A stretch of DNA of 64,000 nucleotides. It comes from Desmonostoc muscorum FACHB-395. Its GTDB lineage: Bacteria; Cyanobacteriota; Cyanobacteriia; Cyanobacteriales; Nostocaceae. The position numbers were made by a program, and so were the translations under genes. The DNA is taken from contig NZ_JACJSF010000013.1 in assembly GCF_014698035.1 (NCBI RefSeq), forward strand, positions 87,723 through 151,722, written 5' to 3'. A model generated the notes under the pieces. The model searched no databases. It worked only from the letters and a program-made list of their open reading frames with translations, and was not told the DNA's origin. This document shows positions 24,732 to 35,070 of this stretch, one piece after another; positions within the stretch are counted from its first letter, which is position 1, and each line of letters starts with the position of its first letter.

Positions 24732-25256
24732 CTAAAATCGCTCCAAACTAGTTTTAGCACCCCGCCACCCGTGGAAAATAGGCATAGTAAACAATCCCCA
24801 CGCTAAACCCGTAATCAACCCAAAAGGTGTAACTAGATAATTATTAAAACTCCACAAACCGAAAATTTGTGCTGCCAATTCTAAAGGATAAGCCATCATC
24901 AGCACACTGGCGATCGCCATACCACTCCATCCATACTGACTTAACCAGTAAAATCCTTTACCACCAGTTACCCCATACAGCAGGCGAGTAATCAGCAAAC
25001 CCGTGACAGTGCCGTAACAGCGCATACACACAGCCATAATATATGGTGGTGCCAAATCTAACCCCATAGTTGGTTGCGGACACACATGATTACCCATGAA
25101 ATAAATGATGTCCGCAATCCCAGGAAGCAAAGACACTCCAGACGCAGCCAGAAAGGGAGCAATTGGCGGGCCAAAAACCATCCCTACTAACAAGAAATCA
25201 GCAATCAAACTTACCCAATTAACCTGCAACTCCTCATTAAAAGCTACTCTTGCCAT
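24732..25256 (-). CDS. DUF2085-family membrane protein
   Basis: 174 residues with about four membrane helices. The family-defining cysteines are visible: C89 in GNHVCPQ and the pair in AVCMRCYG (about 107-110), which would sit together at the membrane surface and could bind metal or form a redox pair. The function of the family is unknown. It is convergent with the nucleoside transporter and lies 41 bp downstream of agrE on the same strand, so co-transcription with agrE is possible. Confidence 0.8.
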   Translation of the reverse strand: MARVAFNEELQVNWVSLIADFLLVGMVFGPPIAPFLAASGVSLLPGIADIIYFMGNHVCPQPTMGLDLAPPYIMAVCMRCYGTVTGLLITRLLYGVTGGKGFYWLSQYGWSGMAIASVLMMAYPLELAAQIFGLWSFNNYLVTPFGLITGLAWGLFTMPIFHGWRGAKTSLERF

Positions 25257-25297
25257 TTCCCTTTCTCTGCGTCCTCTGCGCCTCTGCGGTTCGTCTC

Positions 25298-27409
25298 TTA
25301 ACCTACCTTATTTACATAAGGACTTGTCAACTTATCCAACTGCTGAATCAACAGACTCAGGAACAATCCCACATCCGTCACCACACCCACTGATTCTACA
25401 GAACCGCGATCGCTTAACTTAGTCACCACAGCTGGATTAATATCCACACACACCATCTTCACCCCCGCCGGAGTCATATTTCCCACGCCAATGGAGTGCA
25501 GCATTGATGACAGCATCAAAATCATTTCCGCACCTTCTAGGTGTTTAGCATATTCCTCCTGTGCCTGAATCAAATCCATTTGGGTATCAGGTAAAGGCCC
25601 ATCATCCCGAATCGATCCCGCAAGCACAAAAGGTACATTATTGTGGACGCACTCATACATCACGCCACTCTTAATTGCCCCCGCCTGCACAGCTTTGGAA
25701 ATGCTGCCATAACGACGGATACTATTAATTACCTTCAGGTGATGGCGGTGTCCACCACGAACGGCGATACCCCGCTTCATGTCCACACCCAAGGAAGTGC
25801 CCATGATATTTTGCTCGATGTCGTGAACTGCGATCGCATTTCCACCCAGCAGCGCTTGTACGTATCCTTCCCGAACCAGTTGGGCCAAGTGTTCGCCGCC
25901 ACCAGTGTGAATCACCACGGGCCCAGCCGTGACAACTACCTTACCACCAGCATCGCGGATTTTACGTAATTCCCAAGCTACTTGTTCAACTACCAATTCC
26001 ACGCGCCGTTCGCTGGAAACGCCCGCCGACATGAAGCTGAATTCTTGGGTACTGCGTTGTTCGCGCGATTCCGTTTTGCGAATAGTACGGATACCTAGTA
26101 CATCTACAATTACTCGTTCGCCAACTTCTAAATCTCGTAGTATTTTACACCTAGCTACGAAGCCAGAGGGGGTTTGAGTAATTGCGATCGCGCCATCCAT
26201 GCGCTGATTTTCTACCTTGATCCACTGCCCATTAATTCGGACTTCGGTAGGATAAATTGTACTGACGTAGAAATCATCAGGCGCTACACCATCTTGGATT
26301 ACAGGTTCCAAGATCGCGTCTCGCTCATCATGGGGTAAATCTACTGCACCTAAATCAATCAATAGAGAGATGATTTCTTCCATCACCTCATGAGATGGTG
26401 CTGATACCTTCACTTCGGCGGCGGAGGTACTTTGCCGTTGTTCTCCCAAGTTGAAATTCAGAACTTGGAAACTTCCCCCGGCATCTATAATCAAATCCAA
26501 GGCGCGGTTAATTAAGCCAGCATCAAGTAAGTGTCCTTCCATACGAATGACACGGCTTTCTACCGAGACATTGGCATGAATTTCATCCCTAACTGGTTCC
26601 GTTACCCGCAAGGTTAAACATTTAGCTGCACCACCAGCTTTGAGAAATTCCGTCAGTGGTGTTTCCAGCACTTGGAAACCCACATCTGCAAGGCGGGTTT
26701 TCAAAGCTTCACTCGCTTTGTTCATGATCACAATGCTGTCCACATTCACTGTATTACAAGCGAAGTTAACTGCATCGGCTTCAGCAATTGCGATTCGCTT
26801 TTCTGGTGCGACTCGCATTTCAATTAAGCGGTTGGAGTAAGAATCAAAAGCGCCTGGATAGTACAGCAAATAGCCATTTGCTAACGGACAAAAACAGGTA
26901 TCCAGGTGATAGAAACGTTCATCTATGAGTCGCAGAGAGAGAACCTCAATATCCAGCCATTTTGCTAGATAAGGGTGAGAATCTAATTCTGAACGGAAAC
27001 CGTATCCCGCCCATAACCAGCGTCCTTCTCGATCTAGCAGTGCATCTCCTGCACCTTCAAAGGGCAAATCTTTAGGTAGTTCATTGACTGTATAACCATT
27101 TTGCTCAAACCATTCTTTGAAGAAAGGTTCCTCTCCCTGACGTTCTTTATGTAAAAAGCGACTGAGTACGACATTTTCCCCCAGTACCAAACCAGCGTTG
27201 GCGGTAAAAACTAAATCAGGCCAACCTTTTTGGGGTGGTACTAAGTCTACAATGGCGTGTTGTTTAAGGATCTGGTGTAATCCCTGCCACTGTTCCACGG
27301 CGCGATCGCGCGATGATTTGTGAATATTCCCTTCCATCCAGGGGTTAATCACATAGTCTACATCGTAGTGGTCAGGAGGACACATCAAAAAGCGAATACG
27401 GGAAGTCAT
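25298..27409 (-). CDS. agrE: Bifunctional arginine dihydrolase/ornithine cyclodeaminase AgrE
   Basis: A 703-residue fusion. Residues 1-270 are a guanidine-modifying-enzyme fold with FTANAGLVL (68-76), EGAGD (118-122), catalytic H168 in YHLDTCF and nucleophile C264 in GGAAKCL. It converts arginine to ornithine, CO2 and two ammonia. A linker beta domain follows (about 275-420), then an NAD-dependent LOR/SDH-type domain (to 703) which in Anabaena AgrE (Alr4995, also 703 residues) turns ornithine into proline plus ammonia. H168 and C264 occupy the published active-site positions. In diazotrophic filaments this pathway recovers nitrogen from cyanophycin-derived arginine. Full length, with no repeat insertion. 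Confidence 0.93.
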   Translation of the reverse strand: MTSRIRFLMCPPDHYDVDYVINPWMEGNIHKSSRDRAVEQWQGLHQILKQHAIVDLVPPQKGWPDLVFTANAGLVLGENVVLSRFLHKERQGEEPFFKEWFEQNGYTVNELPKDLPFEGAGDALLDREGRWLWAGYGFRSELDSHPYLAKWLDIEVLSLRLIDERFYHLDTCFCPLANGYLLYYPGAFDSYSNRLIEMRVAPEKRIAIAEADAVNFACNTVNVDSIVIMNKASEALKTRLADVGFQVLETPLTEFLKAGGAAKCLTLRVTEPVRDEIHANVSVESRVIRMEGHLLDAGLINRALDLIIDAGGSFQVLNFNLGEQRQSTSAAEVKVSAPSHEVMEEIISLLIDLGAVDLPHDERDAILEPVIQDGVAPDDFYVSTIYPTEVRINGQWIKVENQRMDGAIAITQTPSGFVARCKILRDLEVGERVIVDVLGIRTIRKTESREQRSTQEFSFMSAGVSSERRVELVVEQVAWELRKIRDAGGKVVVTAGPVVIHTGGGEHLAQLVREGYVQALLGGNAIAVHDIEQNIMGTSLGVDMKRGIAVRGGHRHHLKVINSIRRYGSISKAVQAGAIKSGVMYECVHNNVPFVLAGSIRDDGPLPDTQMDLIQAQEEYAKHLEGAEMILMLSSMLHSIGVGNMTPAGVKMVCVDINPAVVTKLSDRGSVESVGVVTDVGLFLSLLIQQLDKLTSPYVNKVG

Positions 27410-28703
27410 AAAAATCTTACAAGCGTTTTATATGCTACTATACTAAGGGCCTATTTTGGGATGCAGATTTGGATTTCCTGACATTTGACCAAATCTTGCT
27501 ACTACAGCTTCTATCTTTGTGATAGTTGATAGCTTTACAAAGGCTTCGTCCTTAATTCTATTACTGGAAGATGGTAATAAGTAGAGTCGGTGGCAAAATT
27601 AGGATAGTTTTGGCGGCCTTAAATGTTTCAGTAGTGCTGAGTGAGTATGTTTTTACCAAAGATGTGGAGGCTTTAAACAAACGTTAACCTACTCTTTGGT
27701 TTCAATCCTACTCAAAGGTGTATTTATAATATCTTAATATTAGCTTTATTAAATATTTTTATTTTTCATACAAGTATTTTACATCTACGCTACAAGTATC
27801 ATGTAGGAATCCTATTTGATTTTTGCAAAGTAAAGTACAAGTTAAAGAGCCTTCTTTGCTCTTGCCTATTAACTCTTGAGCTGCGCTTCTCTACGAGAGG
27901 CTTGTCTGCGACACGCTCCGCCAACGCGAACGCACACCACGCAAATAAATTTCAAAAATCAAAGCAGACTGCTATATATGTATAGGGAGCATCCCAATTT
28001 TTTAAAAATTCACGAAACTGAGACACAAACCCTTTATAAATGTCTTCCCTTTGCGGAAATCCAGTTCTCTCCGAGACACTGAGCGTAGCTTGTTTCAACC
28101 TAGGAGTATGTACTACGTTTATCCATTCTCTTATTCTTGTCCTAATGCAGCGCAATAGTAAATTTAAAAATCTATGATGCTCTGTATCCATATTTCTATA
28201 TTATTTAATTTATACTATAAAACAAAAGATAACCAATTGCATTTGTTATGATATCTTGTTGCTAAAATCTGCAAAATTTTTAAAGTTCATTCTATGGATA
28301 GAGGATACTTTTAGCTTATATATTTATAAACAATTTGTTTGACACTAATTGAGTGTTAGTTTGTGAGAGGATATCTAGATATTTACTGTTGGTTTTATAT
28401 CTAAGATGTTCAAAACAAATAGTAAAAAAGGAAAAATAAAATATTTGGCAGTTTTGTTATTAGTTTAATAGCTGAATATTAAACCTAGTCTACCTTAAGA
28501 AGCGTAGTTTTGTAGGTTGGGTACAGCGATAGCGTAACCCAACATAAATAAGGTGGTAATATTGGGTTGCGTTTCACTCCACCCAACCTACATAAATATA
28601 TCTTTTAAAAAACTCTAGATTTCAACATAGATGGAACCTTTTATCGCGATAAGAATAAAATTTTATCCCCGTTCATTCATGCTTTGAGGAGATCGAGAAC
28701 TAC
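27410..28703. other. 1.3-kb region without a convincing gene
   Basis: Upstream of agrE and of the glycosyltransferase. It includes a cluster of GC-rich dispersed-repeat DNA at about 27876-27940 (GAGAGGCTTGTCTGCGACAC, GCTCCGCCAACGCGAACGC) and a related piece at 28060-28090. A dispersed repeat is at 28512-28591. The 79-codon minus-strand frame at 27952-28191 overlaps those repeats and is not credible. The agrE promoter should lie in 27410-27600, but I see no clear NtcA site. Confidence 0.4.
28512..28591. repeat. Dispersed repeat with inverted ends, copy B
   Basis: GTAGGTTGGGTACAGCGATA at the left and CACCCAACCTAC at the right, with AACATAAATAAGGTGGTAAT inside. It matches 15536-15614 over its whole length with scattered differences. 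Confidence 0.7.
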
Positions 28704-30287
28704 ATGAGAAAGCAATTGTCAAAAAGCTGGCTAACTTCTCTATTTTGGTTACGTTTTTTAATCATAATCCTATTAGTAATAGGTGTATTTTTCCGTTTCG
28801 TCAATATTGACAAAAAAGTCTATTGGGGTGATGAAGTTTTCTCCTCATTACGTATATCGGGTTATATGCAGTCAGAAATGAATGAGCAGTTAAGTAATGG
28901 TAGTTTGCTTACTATAAAAGATTTGAATAAATACCAATATCCCAATTCTGAAAAAAATACAATTGATACAATTAAAGGGATTATTGTAGAAGACTCACAG
29001 ATTTTGCCGCTATACATTTTAATGACTAGGTTTTGGGTACAACACTTTGGTGATTCTGTAGCAGCAGTAAGAAGTTTTTCGGCATTCACTAGTCTGTTCG
29101 CTTTTCCTTTTATTTATTTGCTATGTGAAGAATTATTTGGGTCTTCACTAATCGGGTGGATGGCCATCGCTTTGGTAGCTGTTTCACCTGTTGAGGTCGT
29201 GTATGCACAAGAAGCACGAGCATACAGTTTATGGATAGTAGCCATCTTAATGTCGAGCTTCGCAATGCTGCGAGCCATGCGCCTTAAAACAAAGGTTAGT
29301 TGGTGGATTTATGCAGCAACATTAGTAGTAGGGTTTTATACTCATATATTTTTTACCTTGGTTGCTCTTGCACAGGGAATTTATGTAATTACAATCGAAC
29401 GCTTTCGATGGAGTAAAACCACAATTGATTACCTAATTTCATTCTTTGCAGGGTTTATAACTTTTGTACCTTGGCTTTGGATTATTATTACCAACCCTCA
29501 GCCACAAGCAGTAGATTGGGCAAATGCTAAACAAACGTTATTTGGGTCAGTTGCAAGATGGGCTGGTATCTTGAGCCGCACGTTTCTTGATTTGGGTATT
29601 AGTCCTAGTGATTCAGGAAAAATTAAGTTTGCATTAATTCCATTGATTATAATTATTTTTGCTCTAATTTTCTATTCAATTTATATTCTTTGTCGAAGCA
29701 CACCTAAAAAAGTTTGGTTATTTGTCTTAACCTTGATTGGATCGCTAGGGCTTCCCCTATTCATATTGGATTTTGTCTTTCAAAAGCGTTACGCTACTAC
29801 TCGATATACCCTTCCCTTAACTTTAGGTATACAATTAGCTGTTGCTTACTTACTTACTACTAAATTAACTTCTATTTCTCCTAAAGTTTGGCAAAGAAAG
29901 CTCTGGCTACTTGTTGTATTTATGATAATTACGAGCGGAGTGATATCTTGTAGTCTCAACTCGCAAGCTAAGATTTGGTGGAATCAATTCCCTGAAAGAT
30001 ACCAAGAATATCCGAAAACAGCTAACATCATTAGTCAAAGTAATCAACCGCTTTTAATTAGTGATAGTGGCATAATTCCACCAATTCAAATACTTGGTCA
30101 TTTAGTTGATCCCAAGGTGCAGTTTCAAATTGTCAAAAAGAATAGCTTACCTGAAGTTACTAATGGTTTTACTGACATATTCTTGTTCAATTGCTCTGAT
30201 TATTTAAAAGCGGGAATTGAGAAAATTTATAACTCAAAGTTACAGCAGATAAACCACTTACTATGGAAAGTAACAAAATCCACCTAA
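28704..30287 (+). CDS. Polytopic glycosyltransferase, GT39/PMT-like
   Basis: 527 residues, with about ten to eleven hydrophobic helices starting at residue 14. The first periplasmic loop has YWGDEVFSS (about 39-47), the Asp-Glu motif typical of lipid-linked-sugar transferases of the GT-C fold. A second acidic/arginine loop, VEVVYAQEARAYSL, near residue 160-175 is also characteristic (the 'QxARxY' type). It would transfer a sugar from a polyprenyl phosphate carrier onto a glycan, lipid or protein at the plasma membrane. The acceptor is unknown, and there is no adjacent polyprenyl-sugar synthase. Confidence 0.78.
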   Translation: MRKQLSKSWLTSLFWLRFLIIILLVIGVFFRFVNIDKKVYWGDEVFSSLRISGYMQSEMNEQLSNGSLLTIKDLNKYQYPNSEKNTIDTIKGIIVEDSQILPLYILMTRFWVQHFGDSVAAVRSFSAFTSLFAFPFIYLLCEELFGSSLIGWMAIALVAVSPVEVVYAQEARAYSLWIVAILMSSFAMLRAMRLKTKVSWWIYAATLVVGFYTHIFFTLVALAQGIYVITIERFRWSKTTIDYLISFFAGFITFVPWLWIIITNPQPQAVDWANAKQTLFGSVARWAGILSRTFLDLGISPSDSGKIKFALIPLIIIIFALIFYSIYILCRSTPKKVWLFVLTLIGSLGLPLFILDFVFQKRYATTRYTLPLTLGIQLAVAYLLTTKLTSISPKVWQRKLWLLVVFMIITSGVISCSLNSQAKIWWNQFPERYQEYPKTANIISQSNQPLLISDSGIIPPIQILGHLVDPKVQFQIVKKNSLPEVTNGFTDIFLFNCSDYLKAGIEKIYNSKLQQINHLLWKVTKST

Positions 30288-30305
30288 ACCAAGGAAACGA
30301 TCGCA

Positions 30306-30453
30306 CCTAGCCTGGATTTCTCACTTGTGAGAAATCCAAGGGGTGTGGGAGGTGTGGGAGGTGTGGGAGGATGGAGAAGAAGTCTTACCCCCCACACTCC
30401 CTACACTCCTCTTCTCCCTCTGCCTACACTATGCGTGAGAAATCCGGGCTAGG
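30306..30453. repeat. MITE-like element with GGATTTCTCAC ends
   Basis: The 19-bp inverted ends differ at one position (CCTAGCCTGGATTTCTCAC left; GTGAGAAATCCGGGCTAGG right). Near the left end is a secondary hairpin GGATTTCTCAC/GTGAGAAATCC. The G-rich interior (GGTGTGGGAGGTGTGGGAGG) faces a C-rich partner (CCCCCCACACTCC) and resembles the interior of 16885-17034. Confidence 0.7.
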
Positions 30454-30532
30454 CTTTAAAAGCAGACAGTTAATTAGGTTGGTGCAATTAAAGCTAAGGG
30501 ATCTGCGGGTTAATAGTATCCCAACTAGACGG

Positions 30533-30583
30533 GTTTCGACTGCGCTCAACCCTCAGCCATCGAGAGTTGAGCGCAGTCGAAAC
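30533..30583. repeat. Long perfect palindrome, 18-bp stem
   Basis: Arms GTTTCGACTGCGCTCAAC (30533-30550) and GTTGAGCGCAGTCGAAAC (30566-30583) are perfectly complementary, with a 15-base loop. There is no T-run, so it is probably a REP-like dispersed hairpin rather than a terminator. Confidence 0.7.
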
Positions 30584-30744
30584 TCGGTTTACTGGTACTT
30601 TATTTTTACGCAAGTCCCTTAGTATTTGAATATCGTTAGTAGGTTAAAAGTTAACATCAATTAGCCTAAGAAGTGGCACAATTAGAACCAAAATATACTT
30701 TAATTGAAATCTACTGAAAGTATATACTGATACTGCTGCCGCTT

Positions 30745-33700
30745 ATGTCATCGCCCCTTGAGCGCCCGCTAAAATTTGAAATTAGACTGCCATCGTCGCA
30801 TCCTCAGTTACTAGAAGGACTAGATATATGGCTGCGTTTAGGTTTAATATCCGATACCCAAGTTAGGCAGCTATGCCAAGAGTTTCTGGTGTGTTCGGTG
30901 GTGTTGCCACCCCAGCCTGAAGCTAAAAAAAAGGTAGTTTTTTTAACTTCTGATCCCGTGCAGGAGTTACCCGTAGCAGCTTTACAATCTAGCCGCCGTA
31001 GACAACAACAAAAAACAGTCGAACCCAACTTTGTCAGTACAATGTTGCAGTCTTTGGGGGCAGAACTGAGTGTACGCTGGCTGCTTTTTCTAGGGGTATT
31101 TTTGGTAGTGGTATCCTCTGGGGTACTGGCTGCGAGTCAGTGGGAAAGGTTTCCTGCTTCTGGACAGTATGGAGTTTTGTTTGCTTATACTCTGAGTTTT
31201 TGGGGATTAAGCTTTTGGGCGACTAGGCAAAACAACCTGAGATTGACGGCTCAAACTTTGCTGATTGTCACCCTTTTGTTAGTTCCAGTGAACTTTTGGG
31301 CAATGGATAGCTTTCAATTGTGGCAAAATCCTGTGGATTTGGTTGCAGTTGCGATCGCCTGGCCTACCCTCACTGCTATAACTGTCTTACTCTCCAAAAA
31401 TCGGACTATTTTTACTAATTTACGTACTGGCAAATTACCTTTAGTCAATATTCTAGGGCTGAGTTATCTGCATTGGGGTTGGCAATTGCCAGGATTCCCC
31501 TTAATTGCCATCTATGTGGCAATGATTGGCACAACTATAATTACTATTTATCACAATTACCAACAGCCTAATATTGTCAGTGGGGAAGATAGAAGCGATG
31601 TATACGACGGGCTACGCCTACGCCGCAGCTTAAGTATTAGTTTACCTGCCGCCGTAATTATTTATGCTTTGATAGTGCTGCTAGTGCGGGCGATTTTTGT
31701 TGCTGGGGTAAATGTCACTCAGTTGGGATTAGCTATTGGCATTTGCGGCTGGCTAGTAACTTGGCTAGTACAGGACAGAGGTGGCAGGGGGCAGGGGAGC
31801 AGGGGAGCAGAGGGAGCAGAGGAAGTAACTGTAATATACCCCTCATCCTCATCTCCTCCATTCCCCTCATCTCTATTCCTCTGGGAAAAACTTGGTGGGA
31901 TTCTACTGTTTTTGGGTTGGCTGGTTTCGGTAGTAAATTATCCTTGGCAAGCAATAGCTGTAAGTGGTTTAGGTTTGTGGTTTGTGGGAAGTCGATTGCG
32001 GCGGCACAGTTTAAAGCTAGACTTCGCTGCGGTTTTCGTCATCGGTTTACAGACGATTTGGCTAGGTTGGCGATTAGTACCTGATAGCTTACAGAAATTA
32101 GCGATCGCAACTGGTACTCAACTCACTAATTCTCAAAATGAACCTTGGGCTTTGCTGGGTATAGCTTTATTTCCCTACATAATTTTGATGGTGGCGCTTA
32201 CAGATAGCCTACATCGCACCGAAAAGCGAGAATTAGCTAAATTTGGCGAACTGCTCACCCTCTTACTGGGAGCTTTTTTAACAACGATCGCGATTGTCAA
32301 TCCTGTATTGCGATCGCTAAATCTGTTATTTTCTACCATAACTCTGGCATTCGTCACTCAACGCCGTTCCTTCGCATCCCTTCCCCTGGTATATCTAACT
32401 CACATCATCGGGGTGCTGACATTTTGCTCTACCATTGATTGGCTTGCGCCAACCCTGAGTCAACAAGTTTGGGCAAGTATTTTATTAGCTCTGATGGTTG
32501 CAGAATGGCGATTTAGCGTAAAAGAAGGAGTATGGCAACGTAGTGCATGGGATATCGGTTTAGGACTAGCCGCCGCTAGTTTTTTCCTATTGTGGATGAA
32601 TGCAGAATCATCTTGGTATGGTGTCGCTGACAGCCAAGCTTATTTGGGAGCCTTATGGCTAGTTACGCCTATAGCTCTCACGGGTGTTGCAAATTGCACA
32701 ACTACAGAACGTCGGACTACTACCCGTTACTTGAGTGTCTTGGCTGTGGGAGTTGCCCAGCTACTTACTCTACAGTTACCAGGAACCAGATTAATTGGTT
32801 TGGCAGTAGGTACAGGACTAATGTTTGTAAATACGCGCTATTTACGAAACCAACTATCTGCGGTAATTACAGAAGGATTTGCTCTGAGTTTCATCGGGGC
32901 GCTGCTGTGGACGGGTGTACCTGGTTTACCTCATCTCCTTCTCGGAGGTTGGTTTCTCGTAGGCGCGATCGCAATCCTAATTCTATGGTTAGCCAGGACA
33001 GTTTTGAGCCGACGCGGAAACGAATTAGCACTTAATTATGGAACCGCCAGTGATAAATGGGCGATCGCATTGTGTGCTTTTGAGTTGTTGAGTTTGACGC
33101 TACACTCAGTGCTGGTTTACTCAGGGTTTATCACTTCAGGATTTTTGTACTTAGCTGCCACTATAATCACCTTAACAGCCATTGTTTATCGCAGTTGGCG
33201 AGAACCGACCAATTGGGCATTCTATGGCATCGGATGGTCTTTAGAATTGTTAATTGCCCAAGTGTTGGGATTTGGGGAGCGATCAATTGTTAGGATAGCG
33301 TTCGCGGAGCGTGGCTTGCCAATCGCAAATATCGCTTTAGGTTTAATCGCTCAACTTGTCGGCGAGTGGTGGCGGCGACGACATCAATTAGAAAAACTTC
33401 CTAGCAGCCTTCACATTTTGCCATTAATTTATGGTGCATTCAGTGTGTTGCTGCGTTTGAACACCTTTACCGAGTGGACTGGTTTATATTCCTTGGGTGT
33501 AGCTTTAATTATTATTGGCGTAGGGCGACGGCGTGAGAACTTTAAACCCCTGCTGTACTTAGGAATCATTGGCGTATCCATTTCTGCTTATGAACTTTTG
33601 TTCTATCAAATGTCACAAGCTTCAGGAGGAGCATTAGGTGATGGATTAATTGCCATGTCTGCCCTTGGTGCCAGTATCATGTATGCTTACCGGATTTTGT

Positions 33701-34740
33701 CACCTTGGCTGGTAAACTACTTACGCCTAACTCCCCAAGAATTGAAAAGAATTGCCCATATTCATTGGGCTTGGAGTAGCTGCTTATTAATGGCTGCCAT
33801 TCCTCTTCCCATTGGAATTAACCGTTTGGTGGGATTAGCAACAGGGATATTTTTGATCCGTTATGCCATCTTTCAAGGACGAAATTCGGGCACTTCCCCC
33901 AGGATATTGGGAGGAATCACAATAGCCGAAATGTGGGTTTACCTTGGCTTATTAGAGGTAGCCGGTATGAGGGTTTATTGGCGCGAGACAGCAGTGGGAA
34001 AATTTTGGGCTGGGCCGTTAGTTCCTTGGAACGGTGCGATCGCCTGTGTGGTAGCCTATTTTCTGTACATCCTGCCTTGGGAACGTTGGGGTTGGTCTAA
34101 AAAACCTTGGCAGCAAGCCGCCTACATCATACCACTGATAATTTTATGGGAAACCAGACTGCAAACTTATCCCATTACCTTGGTACTCGCAGCTGGATTC
34201 TACATTTTCCTAGCAAAAATAGGTGAAAATATCCGTTTTACTTATGTTAGTGTGGCGTTGATTAATTGGGCTGTTTACCGATGGTTTAATTCCTTACGCC
34301 TGACTGATACTTTATGGTATATAACGCCAATTGGATTATCACTGCTTTATATTGCTCAAGTAGATACCCAACTGAGGCTACCAGAGTACAAAGCACCTCG
34401 CCATATTCTGAGATTGCTAGGTAGTGGTTTAATTTGTGGGTGGGCAATTTTATTTAATCAAAACACAGCCTGGATACCTGGAATTTTCAGCCTCATCGCC
34501 ATTTTTGCCGGATTAGCTTTGCGAGTGCGGGCTTTTCTCTACATTGGTACAGCCACTTTTTTAATTACTACAATCTATCAATCGGTAATTTTTAGTTTGC
34601 AGTACTCCTTTTTAAAATGGGTTGTAGGCTTACTAGTTGGCATCTTCCTGATTTATATTGCCGCCAACTTTGAAACCCGCCGCACTCAAATAACTTCCTT
34701 AATTCGTAGTGCCATTGATGAATTTCAAACATGGCAATAG
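30745..34740 (+). CDS. Giant polytopic membrane protein (DUF2157-like start)
   Basis: 1331 residues. The first 115 are soluble, with a helical LEGLDIWLRLGLISDTQVRQL segment that resembles the start of DUF2157 proteins, followed by some 30 or more membrane helices and almost no large loops. No catalytic motif is visible, and function is unknown. The gene has absorbed several repeat sequences in frame: about residues 287-295 (dispersed repeat, 31600-31630), residues about 343-382 (low-complexity G/A-rich then CCTCATC-rich DNA, 31770-31890) and residues about 850-862 (AFAERGLPIA, 33290-33330). All fall in loops between helices, suggesting that such loops tolerate insertion. Confidence 0.72.
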   Translation: MSSPLERPLKFEIRLPSSHPQLLEGLDIWLRLGLISDTQVRQLCQEFLVCSVVLPPQPEAKKKVVFLTSDPVQELPVAALQSSRRRQQQKTVEPNFVSTMLQSLGAELSVRWLLFLGVFLVVVSSGVLAASQWERFPASGQYGVLFAYTLSFWGLSFWATRQNNLRLTAQTLLIVTLLLVPVNFWAMDSFQLWQNPVDLVAVAIAWPTLTAITVLLSKNRTIFTNLRTGKLPLVNILGLSYLHWGWQLPGFPLIAIYVAMIGTTIITIYHNYQQPNIVSGEDRSDVYDGLRLRRSLSISLPAAVIIYALIVLLVRAIFVAGVNVTQLGLAIGICGWLVTWLVQDRGGRGQGSRGAEGAEEVTVIYPSSSSPPFPSSLFLWEKLGGILLFLGWLVSVVNYPWQAIAVSGLGLWFVGSRLRRHSLKLDFAAVFVIGLQTIWLGWRLVPDSLQKLAIATGTQLTNSQNEPWALLGIALFPYIILMVALTDSLHRTEKRELAKFGELLTLLLGAFLTTIAIVNPVLRSLNLLFSTITLAFVTQRRSFASLPLVYLTHIIGVLTFCSTIDWLAPTLSQQVWASILLALMVAEWRFSVKEGVWQRSAWDIGLGLAAASFFLLWMNAESSWYGVADSQAYLGALWLVTPIALTGVANCTTTERRTTTRYLSVLAVGVAQLLTLQLPGTRLIGLAVGTGLMFVNTRYLRNQLSAVITEGFALSFIGALLWTGVPGLPHLLLGGWFLVGAIAILILWLARTVLSRRGNELALNYGTASDKWAIALCAFELLSLTLHSVLVYSGFITSGFLYLAATIITLTAIVYRSWREPTNWAFYGIGWSLELLIAQVLGFGERSIVRIAFAERGLPIANIALGLIAQLVGEWWRRRHQLEKLPSSLHILPLIYGAFSVLLRLNTFTEWTGLYSLGVALIIIGVGRRRENFKPLLYLGIIGVSISAYELLFYQMSQASGGALGDGLIAMSALGASIMYAYRILSPWLVNYLRLTPQELKRIAHIHWAWSSCLLMAAIPLPIGINRLVGLATGIFLIRYAIFQGRNSGTSPRILGGITIAEMWVYLGLLEVAGMRVYWRETAVGKFWAGPLVPWNGAIACVVAYFLYILPWERWGWSKKPWQQAAYIIPLIILWETRLQTYPITLVLAAGFYIFLAKIGENIRFTYVSVALINWAVYRWFNSLRLTDTLWYITPIGLSLLYIAQVDTQLRLPEYKAPRHILRLLGSGLICGWAILFNQNTAWIPGIFSLIAIFAGLALRVRAFLYIGTATFLITTIYQSVIFSLQYSFLKWVVGLLVGIFLIYIAANFETRRTQITSLIRSAIDEFQTWQ

Positions 34741-34794
34741 AGAGAGGATTGATTCAATTTTTTGTGTGTTTTAAAGGATCAGATAACAAGTATC

Positions 34795-34916
34795 TAGTGG
34801 TCTGTCCCATTAAATTTGAGGGGTAAATACGCTTGTAGTGAGGACTTTAGTCCTCAAATATTCAAGCACTAAAGTGCTTACTACAAACCTAGCAAAATTA
34901 ATGGGACAGACTACTA
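34795..34916. repeat. MITE-like inverted-repeat element, copy B
   Basis: TAGTGGTCTGTCCCATTAAA at the left and ATTAATGGGACAGACTACTA at the right. Inverted relative to copy A at 2588-2714, including the shared AACCTAGCAAAATTAAT end. Immediately after it, 34915-34938 repeats the left end once more (TAGTGGGCTGTCCCATTAAT), as if a second insertion or partial duplication occurred. Confidence 0.7.
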
Positions 34917-34994
34917 GTGGGCTGTCCCATTAATTTTTAGGAATAAGAGACAATACGCTTGGGTTACAGCAGTTTTCATGTATTTGAAGCACAT

Positions 34995-35036
34995 CTGTTG
35001 TAAGAGCAATTCATGAATTGCCCCTACAGCGTGGTC
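34995..35036. repeat. REP-like palindrome
   Basis: AGAGCAATTCATGAATTGCC followed by CCTACAGCGTGGT; compare 20809-20849 and 35998-36038. It lies just downstream of the peroxiredoxin gene's 3' end. Confidence 0.6.
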
Positions 35037-35070
35037 TATTTACCTTCGCCGAACTAACGTTTATTGAAAT

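Noticed and set aside
27952..28191. 79-codon minus-strand gene
   Set aside because: It overlaps dispersed repeat DNA and has no ribosome site or recognisable domain.
30371..30622. 83-codon plus-strand gene
   Set aside because: It is made of the inverted-repeat element and the 18-bp palindrome.
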